The notes under the pieces were generated by a model. It had not been told where the DNA came from, made no database searches, and saw only the letters and a program-made list of their open reading frames with translations. A stretch of 64,000 bases of DNA from Planctomycetota bacterium (GTDB lineage Bacteria > Planctomycetota > UBA1135 > GCA-002686595). Of this stretch, positions 52,202-61,500 are shown in pieces; the stretch's first letter is position 1; every line of letters starts with the position of its first letter. A program made the position numbers and the translations under genes. The DNA lies in the NCBI GenBank assembly GCA_002683825.1, contig NYUD01000091.1, positions 1 to 64,000 of the forward strand, given 5' to 3'.

Positions 52202-54074
52202 CGCGGACCAGTTTGCGAATCAGGGGATCGGGATCGGAGGCCATGGCGGCGAGGTGTCGCAGGGCGTTTTCGTCGTCTCGTCCGAGTCTGAGCAGGGCAC
52301 GCACGGTTTCCCGCCTCAGCATCGCGTTGGGATGTTCGAGGTTTCTCGCCAATGCTGCGCGCTTTCCTTGGAGCGATAGAAAGCCTGTGGCCCAGGCGTG
52401 CGCGAGGCGGACTTCCAGGTTCGGATCCTCCGCAAGCACATCCCAGGTTTCTTCGAGGAGTTCGGGGTGGGCGTAGGCGGCCGCGACGATCGCCTCGCGA
52501 CGCACGAACGGACTCTGTGAGGCAAGCCTGTGGCGAAGCGTGTCCACTTGGGGTGTGCGCTCGCCGAAAATGGGCGTGAGGGAAGCTCGGCTGGGAGTGA
52601 TGCGTCTCGAGAAGTCGCTAACATCGAAAAGAACCTTCGCCTGGGCATCGTAGCGATAGGTGCGCCCTGCCATGTAGACGGCGTCAGCGAGGAGGTGCAC
52701 GGGAAGTGCGCTTCCCTCTGCACCGCCACGTCGTGCGACAAGTTCCCCGTCGTGTTCGCGGAATTCGATAGTCGCGGTTTCCGTGCCGTTCTTGCTCACC
52801 CGCCACGTGCAGGCCAGGAGCGTCCCACGTAGCTGTGCGGTGTTCGTTTCTTCGGCCAGTAGCCTCTCGATCAGACCTTCGAATTCAGCCCGTAGCGCCC
52901 TGTGTTCTTCACCCGTCGCCGGGCCGCTGAATCCTGAGTGGATGGCCCTCACCCTTCCATCTCCCGAAAGGAATATCGTCGTCGGATAGGAGCGTACCCG
53001 ATCCAAGACACCGAGAGCCCGGGTCGCGTCCGCCTTGGCGGCCGAACCTGCGATCAGGAGGGGATAACGGATTCCGTGCCGACGTTTGAAGATCTCGACC
53101 TGTTCTGAGTCGCGCTCGAACTCGCCGGTCAGTTCAAAAGCCAATCCGAGGATGGAAAGCCCGCGCTCACGATAGCGCTGGTCGAGTTCGACCAGATAGC
53201 GCGACTCGTCGTGACAATTGGGGCACCAGCTACCGAAGACCTGGACGAGGTAGGCCTGGCCATCGAATGCCGGTTCGGCCAGCGACCTCATTTTCCCCTG
53301 GGTGTCGGGGAAGTGGATGTCCGCCAGGGAGGCCCGTTCGCTCCAGGAGGTTTGCCGGAAAGCATCGACGGTTTTGACGCTGTCTTCACGCCGTGCGGTC
53401 CAGGTATCGTGCCACCAGTTGCCCGAATAGAAGTCGCCGCGCAGACTGCCATCGGGAAGAACGGTCGCTTTGAAGAGGAACGCGTGAGCACCGTCGAAGC
53501 AGGACAGCGTCAGTTCAGCGGCAGCGACGTGTCCGGACAGGTAGCGGTAGTCGCCTGTCGCCGTGAGGAAGGTACCGTGAAGCTTGTTGGAGCCGACCTC
53601 TTGTTCAAAGACACCGACGGCGGGGAGCTCGTCGCTCTCGAAATCGACAGCCCAGCGGCCGGCGACGTACTTGGGGAGTACGGTCAAGGTCGGGCGTGCG
53701 GGCAACGCATTCCCGGGACGGGCGCGAAAGGGGACCACGGCGACCTTGTCCTTGCCTCTGCGCTTGGTCCAGGTGCCGCGCAGCTCGCGACCGTCGCGCT
53801 TCGCACGGATGCACGAGTCGTAGTGGGGGATGTCGAGCGTCAGTTCATCCCCGTTCCATGAGACGTCGCGGATCGGGATGCGCTCGGGCTCGTTGACGAG
53901 ATAGGCGATCCAGCCGTCGGCCTCCTCGCTCTTTTCGAATTCGATCCCGAAGCCGAGCGGACCGCCGGTGGTCTCGAGCCAGGCGTACCACGGAACGGGA
54001 TCATCCTCAGCGTCGGCCGGCGTCCGCGTGCTGGCCGGAAGGGTGCAAAGAAGACACAGCAGAAGGCCCTGCAT
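52188..54074 (-). CDS. Secreted thioredoxin-fold (TlpA-like) protein with C-terminal HEAT repeats
   Basis: 628 residues. A signal peptide of about 19 residues is followed by a beta-rich region (about 30-235), a TlpA/redoxin domain (about 245-415) with the active site W-C-P-N-C (Cys284, Cys287), a further beta region, and HEAT-like helices (about 520-628). It probably handles thiol redox outside the cytoplasm, with the HEAT part as a docking surface. The combination is unusual. It starts 2 bases after the CDGSH gene stop and overlaps the TPR lipoprotein gene. Confidence 0.85.
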   Translation of the reverse strand: MQGLLLCLLCTLPASTRTPADAEDDPVPWYAWLETTGGPLGFGIEFEKSEEADGWIAYLVNEPERIPIRDVSWNGDELTLDIPHYDSCIRAKRDGRELRGTWTKRRGKDKVAVVPFRARPGNALPARPTLTVLPKYVAGRWAVDFESDELPAVGVFEQEVGSNKLHGTFLTATGDYRYLSGHVAAAELTLSCFDGAHAFLFKATVLPDGSLRGDFYSGNWWHDTWTARREDSVKTVDAFRQTSWSERASLADIHFPDTQGKMRSLAEPAFDGQAYLVQVFGSWCPNCHDESRYLVELDQRYRERGLSILGLAFELTGEFERDSEQVEIFKRRHGIRYPLLIAGSAAKADATRALGVLDRVRSYPTTIFLSGDGRVRAIHSGFSGPATGEEHRALRAEFEGLIERLLAEETNTAQLRGTLLACTWRVSKNGTETATIEFREHDGELVARRGGAEGSALPVHLLADAVYMAGRTYRYDAQAKVLFDVSDFSRRITPSRASLTPIFGERTPQVDTLRHRLASQSPFVRREAIVAAAYAHPELLEETWDVLAEDPNLEVRLAHAWATGFLSLQGKRAALARNLEHPNAMLRRETVRALLRLGRDDENALRHLAAMASDPDPLIRKLVRDGAR

Positions 54075-54076
54075 CT

Positions 54077-54322
54077 CTACTCGGGCAGGCGTGAGTGTGT
54101 GCCGTCGCAGAAGGGCTCACGGCCGGTGCGCTTGCAATTGCACCACGCGACGGTCTTCTTTTCTTCGATCTGGACCTCGAGCGGTCCGTATTCGGTGCCG
54201 GAGTGGGAGCCGTCGCAGAAGGGTTGATTCATGGAACGGCCGCAGCGGCACCAGTGGTAGGTACCCGGCTCGACATCTCCGACGGTGGGCATGCGCTGGG
54301 GAATGGGGCGGTTGTCGCTCAT
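54077..54322 (-). CDS. Tandem CDGSH iron-sulfur protein
   Basis: 81 residues with two CDGSH motifs: C25-x-C27-x8-C36-D-G-S-H40 and C61-x-C63-x8-C72-D-G-T-H76, each binding a 2Fe-2S cluster through three Cys and one His. The ATG at 54322 is chosen because the longer frame (to 54442) adds a poorly structured basic stretch. No signal peptide, so it is probably cytoplasmic, although the genes after it encode exported proteins. First gene of the unit ending with ASPIC/UnbV. Confidence 0.9.
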   Translation of the reverse strand: MSDNRPIPQRMPTVGDVEPGTYHWCRCGRSMNQPFCDGSHSGTEYGPLEVQIEEKKTVAWCNCKRTGREPFCDGTHSRLPE

Positions 54323-54335
54323 GTAATGAAACCGT

Positions 54336-54524
54336 TTAGCTCGTAGGTTGGGAGGGATCGGCCCGGTCAGTGTAGAAAACCGCCGCACGCTCCGCTTCCC
54401 CGGAACCTCGCTGCCCGGGCTCGCCTTTGCTTCCGGCGCCACACTCGGCGATCCACCTCGGGATTTCCTCCGCTCGCACTCCGCCTGCCACCTTCAGGGG
54501 GGGGAGACCGTCCACCTGGACCAC
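54336..54524 (-). CDS. Weak candidate small ORF or gene fragment
   Basis: 62 codons from a GTG, extendable upstream by about 16 codons without a start. It contains P-L-K-V-A-G-G-V-R-A-E-E-I-P-R-W, reminiscent of the A-G-G-(I/V)-R phosphate-binding turn of TIM-barrel enzymes such as HisA, but nothing else of that fold follows. Codon use is GC-rich at third positions as in real genes. It ends 13 bases before the CDGSH start. It could be a remnant or a chance frame. Confidence 0.2.
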   Translation of the reverse strand: MVQVDGLPPLKVAGGVRAEEIPRWIAECGAGSKGEPGQRGSGEAERAAVFYTDRADPSQPTS

Positions 54525-54596
54525 CTTGCCCGCAGGTGTGTCAGCGACTGTGCAGGCACGAGGATTTTGCGCTAGAGATCGCGGTGCCCCGGCGTC

Positions 54597-54640
54597 AAAA
54601 AAAAGACAGGCCGGGCGACGGGAGGATCGCCAGGCCTGTC
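54597..54640 (-). terminator. Rho-independent terminator
   Basis: Read on the minus strand, GACAGGCC-T-GGCGA pairs with TCGCC-C-GGCCTGTC (8 plus 5 bp, one mismatch) around an 8-base loop, followed directly by eight T. It lies about 118 bases after the stop of the large minus-strand gene at 54758. Confidence 0.9.
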
Positions 54641-54757
54641 AGTGAGGAGAGACAAGGTTGGTCAGTCACGCAACCGTGACGCAAGTTGCTTCATCCAAAA
54701 AATAGCCCAGGCAGGGGCGCGAGGCTGAGGATCCTCCAGAAAAGACGGGTAGACCTC

Positions 54758-57700
54758 TCAAAACCAGCCGAGCAGTTCGGTCAGCAACCAAACTTGTGGA
54801 AGCTCTTCCGCGTTTTGCACGAGCTCAGTGAGTTCCTCGGGGTCGTTCGCAGCCGCTGCCATGCGCTCGGCCAGGAGAGCGGGAAAGCGCCCCGGGATCC
54901 CCTGGAGCTTCTCGATCGCACGGGCCGGAGAGCCCGGAGGCTTGCCTTTCTCGATCTTTCTGAGCATCGGCTTCAACATGCCCTGGGCGCGCTTCCAGGC
55001 CTGGGCATTGGCTCCCTTCTGTGCCCTGCGGATCTCCTTACCCGCCTGGATGTCGTGCCCCAGGAGTTGCGACCACTCCAGAAGGACATCCAGGGACGGC
55101 TCGGCCCCGTGCCGTACGACCTGCGCCGTCGTGGCTTCGAGGTCGCCCAGAAGACTCTCGATGTCCTTCAAGCGAGCCTGGGCTTCACGCACCGTGGGGA
55201 AGATCCCGTCGAAGCCCTTCGCTTCGCCCAAGAGCGGGATCAACTCCTCGAAATCCATCGCGGCGTCGGTCGTTCCTGTCTGTTCCTGCCACCGTTCGAG
55301 CCAGGGCAGGAGCTCGTTGAGCCGCCGCCTGGCGATCAAGTCCTCCAGGGGCTTCTGCAGGAAGCTCGATTCCTGGGGCCAACCGATGGCCTTGGAGAAT
55401 CCGGGCGCTCCCTCCCAGACCACCTTTCCGTCCACATCGAGAAGCAGCACCCGCGGTAGCTGGAAGCGTGCGACGGAGTAGTCGCGAAAGGTCCGGCCGA
55501 CGCCGCCCTCGTCGTCCCATTCATCGACGCCGACGCTGCCGGGAAAGGGATGGGATTTCAGATACTCATCTACGCTCTTGCCGCTCGATTGACCGCTGTT
55601 GTAGTTGGACACGACGTTGACGATCAGCAAACCGATCTCTTCGTATTGCCGGGCCAGGTCGTTCAGCCACCCGTCTACCGCGATGACGTCATTCTGTTCG
55701 CAGCTCCAGAGCACCATCAGCTGGGGATGGGAAGCTCCTTCCTTCCAGCTGCGGCGTTCGTCTTGAACCCAGCGTAGGACCCTGGGAAAAGCGGGCCGGA
55801 GACCCACCCAGCTGCCGTTCGAGCTGGGAGTGGGATTCTCCTGTTCTTCCCAGTCGTCCCCGGCTTCAGCCGTTGCCAGGGTCGTGTCGATGCCCAATCG
55901 CAGTTCGCGGTCGATGACTCCCGATGGATCGCGCGGGTTGCGCGACAGATACCGCACGTTGCGGAAGAGCACTTTGCCATCGCCCATGATGAGCCCGAAC
56001 GATCCGCGTAGAACGTCTCGGCTGGCGAACTCCTGGGTCGTGACGAATTCGTCGTCCACCCAGACGTCGACCAGGTTTCCCGTGATGTCGATACGCAGTC
56101 GGTACCACTCACCGCCGTACCTCCCGTCCTTCTTGGCGACAGGGTTGTGTCGCCACGTGTCGAACTCGCTTGGGGAATAGAAGCTGGCCAGGTCGACGTA
56201 ACCCAACCCGTTCTCACCCGGCGGAGACAGAAACAGCGCGTGGAAAGCATCCAGCGACTTGCGACCGAAGATGAGTCCCGCGAAGGCCACATTGCCGTGC
56301 TCCGCCAGGACCTCCGCCTCGAAGGAGAAATCCCCCGAGGTGATCTCGTCGAGGCCGAGGAAACGATAGCTGAAGGAATTCGGGCTGTACTTGCCGCCCT
56401 CTCCCTCGATCAGCGGTCCGGAGGCCTTGAAGGCGGGGTTGCTGATCCACCCATCGAGGTTTTCCTCGTTGTAGGCCAGTCTCCATTCCGCCAGCGAGCG
56501 GCCCTCCTTGCGTATCGCTCGCTCGTACTCGGTGAAAAGCTCGGGAATGTCCAGGTCGTTGCCCCAGCGCAACGCCAGATCCATCGCGACCAATTCCAGG
56601 CCCCGATCGATGTAGCTGGCCACCGTTGCGCGCGCATCCGCGGCGAGCTGCGTCTCCAGTTTCTGGAGTTGGCGCAGATTGGGGTCGATCCGGCGCAGGT
56701 GTGCGAGGGTCCTATCGACCCCTTTCTTTGAGCCGTTCTCTTGGAATTCGCGCAGGGCGCGGCGGAATAACTTGGTGGCCCGGTCGGTCTCCTTTTCACT
56801 GACCAGCAACTCTCCGAAAGCGAACAGCAGCTCGGCGTCGTCGGGTGTTTGCCGGAGTCCCTTTTCGAAGTGTTCGCTGGCATCGGAGCGCTCGCCCCTC
56901 AGGATGGCGAACTCGGCCCACTCGAGGTAGGGTCGGGAGGTCTGGGTTGCACCGGATTGTTGTTTGCTCAGGGCGATAGTCCAGTCCTTCCAGACCGCGT
57001 CGAGTTGCTCGACCGTGTGTGGGAGCTCGATCGAAGACTCTGTGCCCTTGGTCGGCTTCATCGGGTTAGCCAGCACGACCTCCTCGAAGTTCTTGACCGC
57101 CGTGTCACCCATCTTGCCGCCCGAAGCATTGATGAACTCACGGAACGCCCTACGGTAGACGTAGCGTCCGTCCACGGGGTCTTGATAGTTGTAGAGGAAG
57201 TACACCACGCCCCACGTCGGCGCGTACCAGGGCGGGCCCCACTCGTACTTGTTCTCGAGCACGATGCGGAACGTCGGCGCCCGGCTCGGAGTCTGGTTCG
57301 GGTCTTCGTTCGAGATGCCGTCGTCCTCATCGCCCATCCACCCTTCCTCCATGCGCTGGACGAGGGGAAACAGGCGGTGACTGGCGGGCAGGTTCATCTC
57401 GACCGTGCCATTCTTCAGTATCCGGCAGCCCTCGAAGAAGGAGGCGAGTCCCTCGTTGAGCCATCCGGCCGAATTCGTCGCCAACGAAACGAACTGGTGT
57501 GCGGCTTCGTGAAAGAGCACGCCCATCATGCTCTCGAAGCCGTTGCCGGCGAAGGTCTCGACCGCACTGCCCGTAAACTGTCCGCCCGACCATTCCGCCG
57601 GCGATGATCCGTACTTCAAGTACTCATCTCGGTCGCGGAAGATCTTCAGGTCGATAGGGGAAACACTGCGCCCATCCTCCTCGGTCCCGTATTGAAAGAA

Positions 57701-58447
57701 GCGTCGATAGAACGCGTTCATCTGCTCCATCGCTTCGGCTGCCTGAACCATGATCTTGTAGCCGGCATCCGTGTAGGTGGCGTAATTGTCGCCCTGGAGC
57801 TTGCCGCGTTCCTTCCACTCGGAGTGTTCCCGATCGTATTCCTTGATCCACTCCTCAGACACATCAGCAAAGAGATCCGGCGGTCGGGCATCCTCAGCCA
57901 GGCTGGGATCGGGAGCGGCCGCGAGCTTCTCGATGGCCGCTCGGCTAGGTTCGTTTTCCGGGTCGAGCGCGAGGATGCGCTTGTGCACGGCGATCGCCGC
58001 GTGGGGCCATTTCTTCTTCTCGTACTTCTGTGCGATCTCGGCCAGTTGTTGCTGATGTCTCAGGAGCAACGAAAGCGCGCCTTCGGCGATCGGGTCGACC
58101 GCAAAGAGCTGCGCCTGGACGGTCTGGCGCTCCTTCTTGGTCCCCCGGGCGATAACGAGGCGCAGCAAGCGGTGCAGCGCGTAGGCCTCCTCATCGGGGT
58201 TGTTGAGCGCCTTGCCTAGCCGGGCTTGCAGGCGCCACACCTCCATCGACTTCGGGTCGCGCTCGAGAGCGGCGCGCAGGGCCTCGCGGGCCTCGGTCAA
58301 GCGCGCGTCGGTAAGCGCTTTCTCCGCCCTCGCCAGCGCGCGCACGAAAGCCCTGCTCTGGGGCGGACTCAGGGTCTTGAGAGGGGCGTCCGCTTGGGGC
58401 TGTGTGACGAGGATCGTAAGGCCGAGAAGAAAACCGCTGACACGCAT
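54758..58447 (-). CDS. Secreted multidomain protein: TPR, zinc metallopeptidase-like, beta-sandwich and thioredoxin-like modules
   Basis: About 1229 residues. A GTG 6 bases upstream (58453) is an alternative start. After a signal peptide come TPR-like helices (about 25-175), then a DUF1570-like gluzincin domain with H-E-A-A-H (about 313-317) and N-E-G-L-A as third ligand, more TPR helices (about 500-620), a LamG/DUF1080-like sandwich (about 670-830), and a thioredoxin-like domain (about 880-1030) in which the usual C-x-x-C reads W-S-C-E-Q-N, keeping one Cys. A helical tail ends the protein. The peptidase site is intact; the redox site probably is not. Confidence 0.83.
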   Translation of the reverse strand: MRVSGFLLGLTILVTQPQADAPLKTLSPPQSRAFVRALARAEKALTDARLTEAREALRAALERDPKSMEVWRLQARLGKALNNPDEEAYALHRLLRLVIARGTKKERQTVQAQLFAVDPIAEGALSLLLRHQQQLAEIAQKYEKKKWPHAAIAVHKRILALDPENEPSRAAIEKLAAAPDPSLAEDARPPDLFADVSEEWIKEYDREHSEWKERGKLQGDNYATYTDAGYKIMVQAAEAMEQMNAFYRRFFQYGTEEDGRSVSPIDLKIFRDRDEYLKYGSSPAEWSGGQFTGSAVETFAGNGFESMMGVLFHEAAHQFVSLATNSAGWLNEGLASFFEGCRILKNGTVEMNLPASHRLFPLVQRMEEGWMGDEDDGISNEDPNQTPSRAPTFRIVLENKYEWGPPWYAPTWGVVYFLYNYQDPVDGRYVYRRAFREFINASGGKMGDTAVKNFEEVVLANPMKPTKGTESSIELPHTVEQLDAVWKDWTIALSKQQSGATQTSRPYLEWAEFAILRGERSDASEHFEKGLRQTPDDAELLFAFGELLVSEKETDRATKLFRRALREFQENGSKKGVDRTLAHLRRIDPNLRQLQKLETQLAADARATVASYIDRGLELVAMDLALRWGNDLDIPELFTEYERAIRKEGRSLAEWRLAYNEENLDGWISNPAFKASGPLIEGEGGKYSPNSFSYRFLGLDEITSGDFSFEAEVLAEHGNVAFAGLIFGRKSLDAFHALFLSPPGENGLGYVDLASFYSPSEFDTWRHNPVAKKDGRYGGEWYRLRIDITGNLVDVWVDDEFVTTQEFASRDVLRGSFGLIMGDGKVLFRNVRYLSRNPRDPSGVIDRELRLGIDTTLATAEAGDDWEEQENPTPSSNGSWVGLRPAFPRVLRWVQDERRSWKEGASHPQLMVLWSCEQNDVIAVDGWLNDLARQYEEIGLLIVNVVSNYNSGQSSGKSVDEYLKSHPFPGSVGVDEWDDEGGVGRTFRDYSVARFQLPRVLLLDVDGKVVWEGAPGFSKAIGWPQESSFLQKPLEDLIARRRLNELLPWLERWQEQTGTTDAAMDFEELIPLLGEAKGFDGIFPTVREAQARLKDIESLLGDLEATTAQVVRHGAEPSLDVLLEWSQLLGHDIQAGKEIRRAQKGANAQAWKRAQGMLKPMLRKIEKGKPPGSPARAIEKLQGIPGRFPALLAERMAAAANDPEELTELVQNAEELPQVWLLTELLGWF

Positions 58448-58504
58448 GACCACAGCCTATCACCCCTCGCGGGGGCTGCTCCATGGTTCCCTTGGCTGCC
58501 CCTC

Positions 58505-61500
58505 TTAGGTGGGGACAACCACGACACGGCCGGGATGCAGGAACCAGAGTTCGAAGCGGGGATCGTCGGGGAGTTGCAGTGCCCCGCGCAAGGCCTTCAC
58601 GTAGGTTCGCCCCTGGGCACGGTAGCCGGCGATTCGTTCCTCGAGCTCCGCTTCGGTGTCCACGAAATCGCTCTTGTAATCCGCGATGACCCATTCTCCA
58701 GAGGCCGAATCGCGATACAGGAGATCGATGTTTCCCGAGACATAGCCCGTCGCCTCGCCCAGCTCGAGTGTGGGAACGAGCAAGACGTCCAGCTCACGTG
58801 CGACCACGTCGGTTTGCAGATCGAAGAAGCGATCCCAGAGCCCGTTGTCGCGCATACCCACGAGGAGGGCGCGAGCCCGCTCCAGAGCGCCGGGCAAGTC
58901 GTTGACATGCACCAGGCACGGGAGCATTCCCCCGAGGCTTTCGAGCCGTCGTTCGAATTCCTCCGCGCGGTTCACCGTCAGATCGCTGAGTTCGAGAACG
59001 CGGTGCACCGCCACGCCGACCGCCCGGGCGACGCGCCGGCTCGAGCCGGCCTGCTCCTCGGCGTTTTCCACCAGGCCGGCATCCGCAGGGTTGAAGTCGT
59101 GCCCTCCGTCGCTGGCGGCGGTGCTGAAGGGGCGTGCCTGGTGCAGGCGAGCTTGCTCGCGCTGCTCGCGCAGGGCACGCAGTTCCACGGCGATCGCGGT
59201 CGGCGTGGGAAGTTCGGGCTGTGCGCAGGCGCTACTGAGAGCGGTTTCGTGGGGGGCCTTCGCCGCGGGCCCCGGGGTCTTTGCGACTCCGATCGCAGAG
59301 CGGAAGAGGCAACCGAAGGGATCGACGACACTGTGGTCCGGGGGAGACATGCGGACCTCGGACAAGGCCTGATCGATTCCCTCGCGATGTTCGAGAAGAC
59401 CGGTAAAGTTGGTTACGCGCCTCCAGGCAGCGCCCTTCGGATCGGCCGAGAAAGCACCGAGCAATACCAGGCGTTCCTTTGCGCGGGTGAGTGCCACATA
59501 GAGAAGTCGCACCCGCTCGGCTGCTTCGGCGAGCGTCGTGCGTTGCCTAACGGCGAAGGCGTTGGGGGTCTTGGCTCCGAGGAATGCGTAGGCAACCTTC
59601 CCTCCCCGGCGTTCGAAGAAGTCCTTCTTGCTCCGGTCGCCGAGGGAGACCCGGTTGCATTGGGCGAAGTAGATGTGGGCGAATTCGAGTCCCTTCGATC
59701 CGTGGATCGTCAACACGCGAACCGCATCGACCCCGGAGTCGCTGGGCCGCGTGACCTCGGATTCAACCCCGCGGCCCAGGCTGGTGCGCAGGGATGCGAG
59801 CACCGAATGAACGTCGCCTCGTTCCTCGAGGGTGTTCTTCAGGTCGCGGAAAAAACGTTCGAGGTTCGACAGGCGGAAGGCGCCGAGAAAGCGAGCCGCT
59901 TCGATCGCATCCGGCTGGAAGAGGCTGCGTATTCGCTCGACCCAACGATCGACCGTATCGCTTTCGAAGGCCGTGCGTAGCTCGGCCAGCGCGCACATCG
60001 CGGCGCGTGCGCTCTCGTCCCAGCCATCCAATTTTTCGCCTGCGGGGACGTGGGGAAGGGCCTGCTTGGCCTGGTCGATGGTGGCTTTTATCTCTTCGAA
60101 GCCCTCTTCGTCCGCGCGGAACGCACGCGCTGCTACATCGGGGAAGCCAACCGACCACATGGCGAAGAGGGCCGCATCGGGAACGCCTACCCAGGGGGAG
60201 CGTAGGAGCGTGACAAGGGCCAGCTGGTCTGTGGGATCGAGCGCGCAACGCACGAGCGCGCCGGCGTCGATCACCTCGCGCCGGCGGTAGTAACTGCGGT
60301 CGCTCTGGACGACGTAAGGGATGGCGTGTTCGCGCAGTGCCCGCAGATAGACCTCGACGCTCGTGGCGGAACGGAAGAGCAAGGCGACGTCTCGAAAAGC
60401 CGTGCCTTCGGCCGACAGACGTGCGACATCGGTGGCGATCGCCTGCGCTTCGGCTTCGTAGCCAGCTTGCACGGGGCTCCTGGGCGAGGTGACAAAGGCG
60501 CCGTTTTCGTCGAGGGGCCAGGACGGCCAGAACTCGATCGCCGCTCGGTCGTTCGCGTACGTGGGTGAGCGATGCGCTTGCAGGGGGACGAACTCCGGCT
60601 GGACGCCCACGACCCGCTCCATGACCGGGGCGACCGCGCGCTCGACCTCTTCCAGGATGGCCGGCGTCGAACGGAAGTTGCGTGTCAAGTGTAGAACCTC
60701 GCCGCCCGCCTGGCCCAGTTCCCGCTTGAAGGTGTCGTAGGCCTGAAGGTCGGCGTTGCGCCAGGAGTAGATCGATTGTTTGGGGTCGCCGACGCAAAAG
60801 AGCGTAGGACGCTCGGACTCGGGGCCGCGCAGGGCCAGTTGGCGCACGATGTCGCACTGGCTCTCGTCCGTATCCTGAAATTCATCGACGAGGAGCTGGC
60901 GAATGCGCTTTCGCTCCGTGGCAGCCACCTCGGGGGACTCGTTCAGGAGCCGTTGCGCATCGCGCAAGAGATCCGAGAAGGTTACGAGGCCCCGCTGGCG
61001 TAGGCGTGCCTCGACGCGTGCGAGGATCTCGGCCACCAGCGCACGCACACGTTCGAGATGTTCGGGGTCGAGTTCGAGGAAGGGCAGGAGCGCGGCTTCC
61101 AAGCGTTCCGCGGCCTGCGCGAGCTGTGCCTCCTGGCCTTCGACGCGCTTGAGCTCGTTCTTCGTCAGCTCGCCCTTGCGCCAGAGTTTCAGCTTATCCA
61201 GCGTTTTCCTGTTGAAGAGCTCGGCCAGCCGCCGTTGCCGGTTTGCAAAGCGCGTCTTCTCACCGGATTTGTTCTGCTTCGTTTCAGCCGCCACCAGGGC
61301 GAGCGAGTCATTCACCGCGTTGAGGACCAGGTGTGTCTTCTGGTTCGACGGTACTCCAGCGAAAGGGACCGCCAGCCGGCCGAGCAGGGTCAGAGAAGGC
61401 ACGAGCTTTGCGTTGAGCTCGGCGTACACCTCGGCGTTCAACGGTGAGGTCATGAAATCGACGGCGCGTGCACCTTCCTTGAGCAGGTCGAGCACGGCCA

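Larger units (their letters stand above)
54323..54757. other. 435-base region between the CDGSH gene and the large peptidase-like gene
   Basis: Holds a weak 62-codon open frame on the minus strand (54336-54524, listed separately) and a clear terminator at 54597-54640 for the large gene to its right. The promoter of the CDGSH unit should lie here. The rest is GC-rich sequence without a recognised RNA or repeat. Confidence 0.5.
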
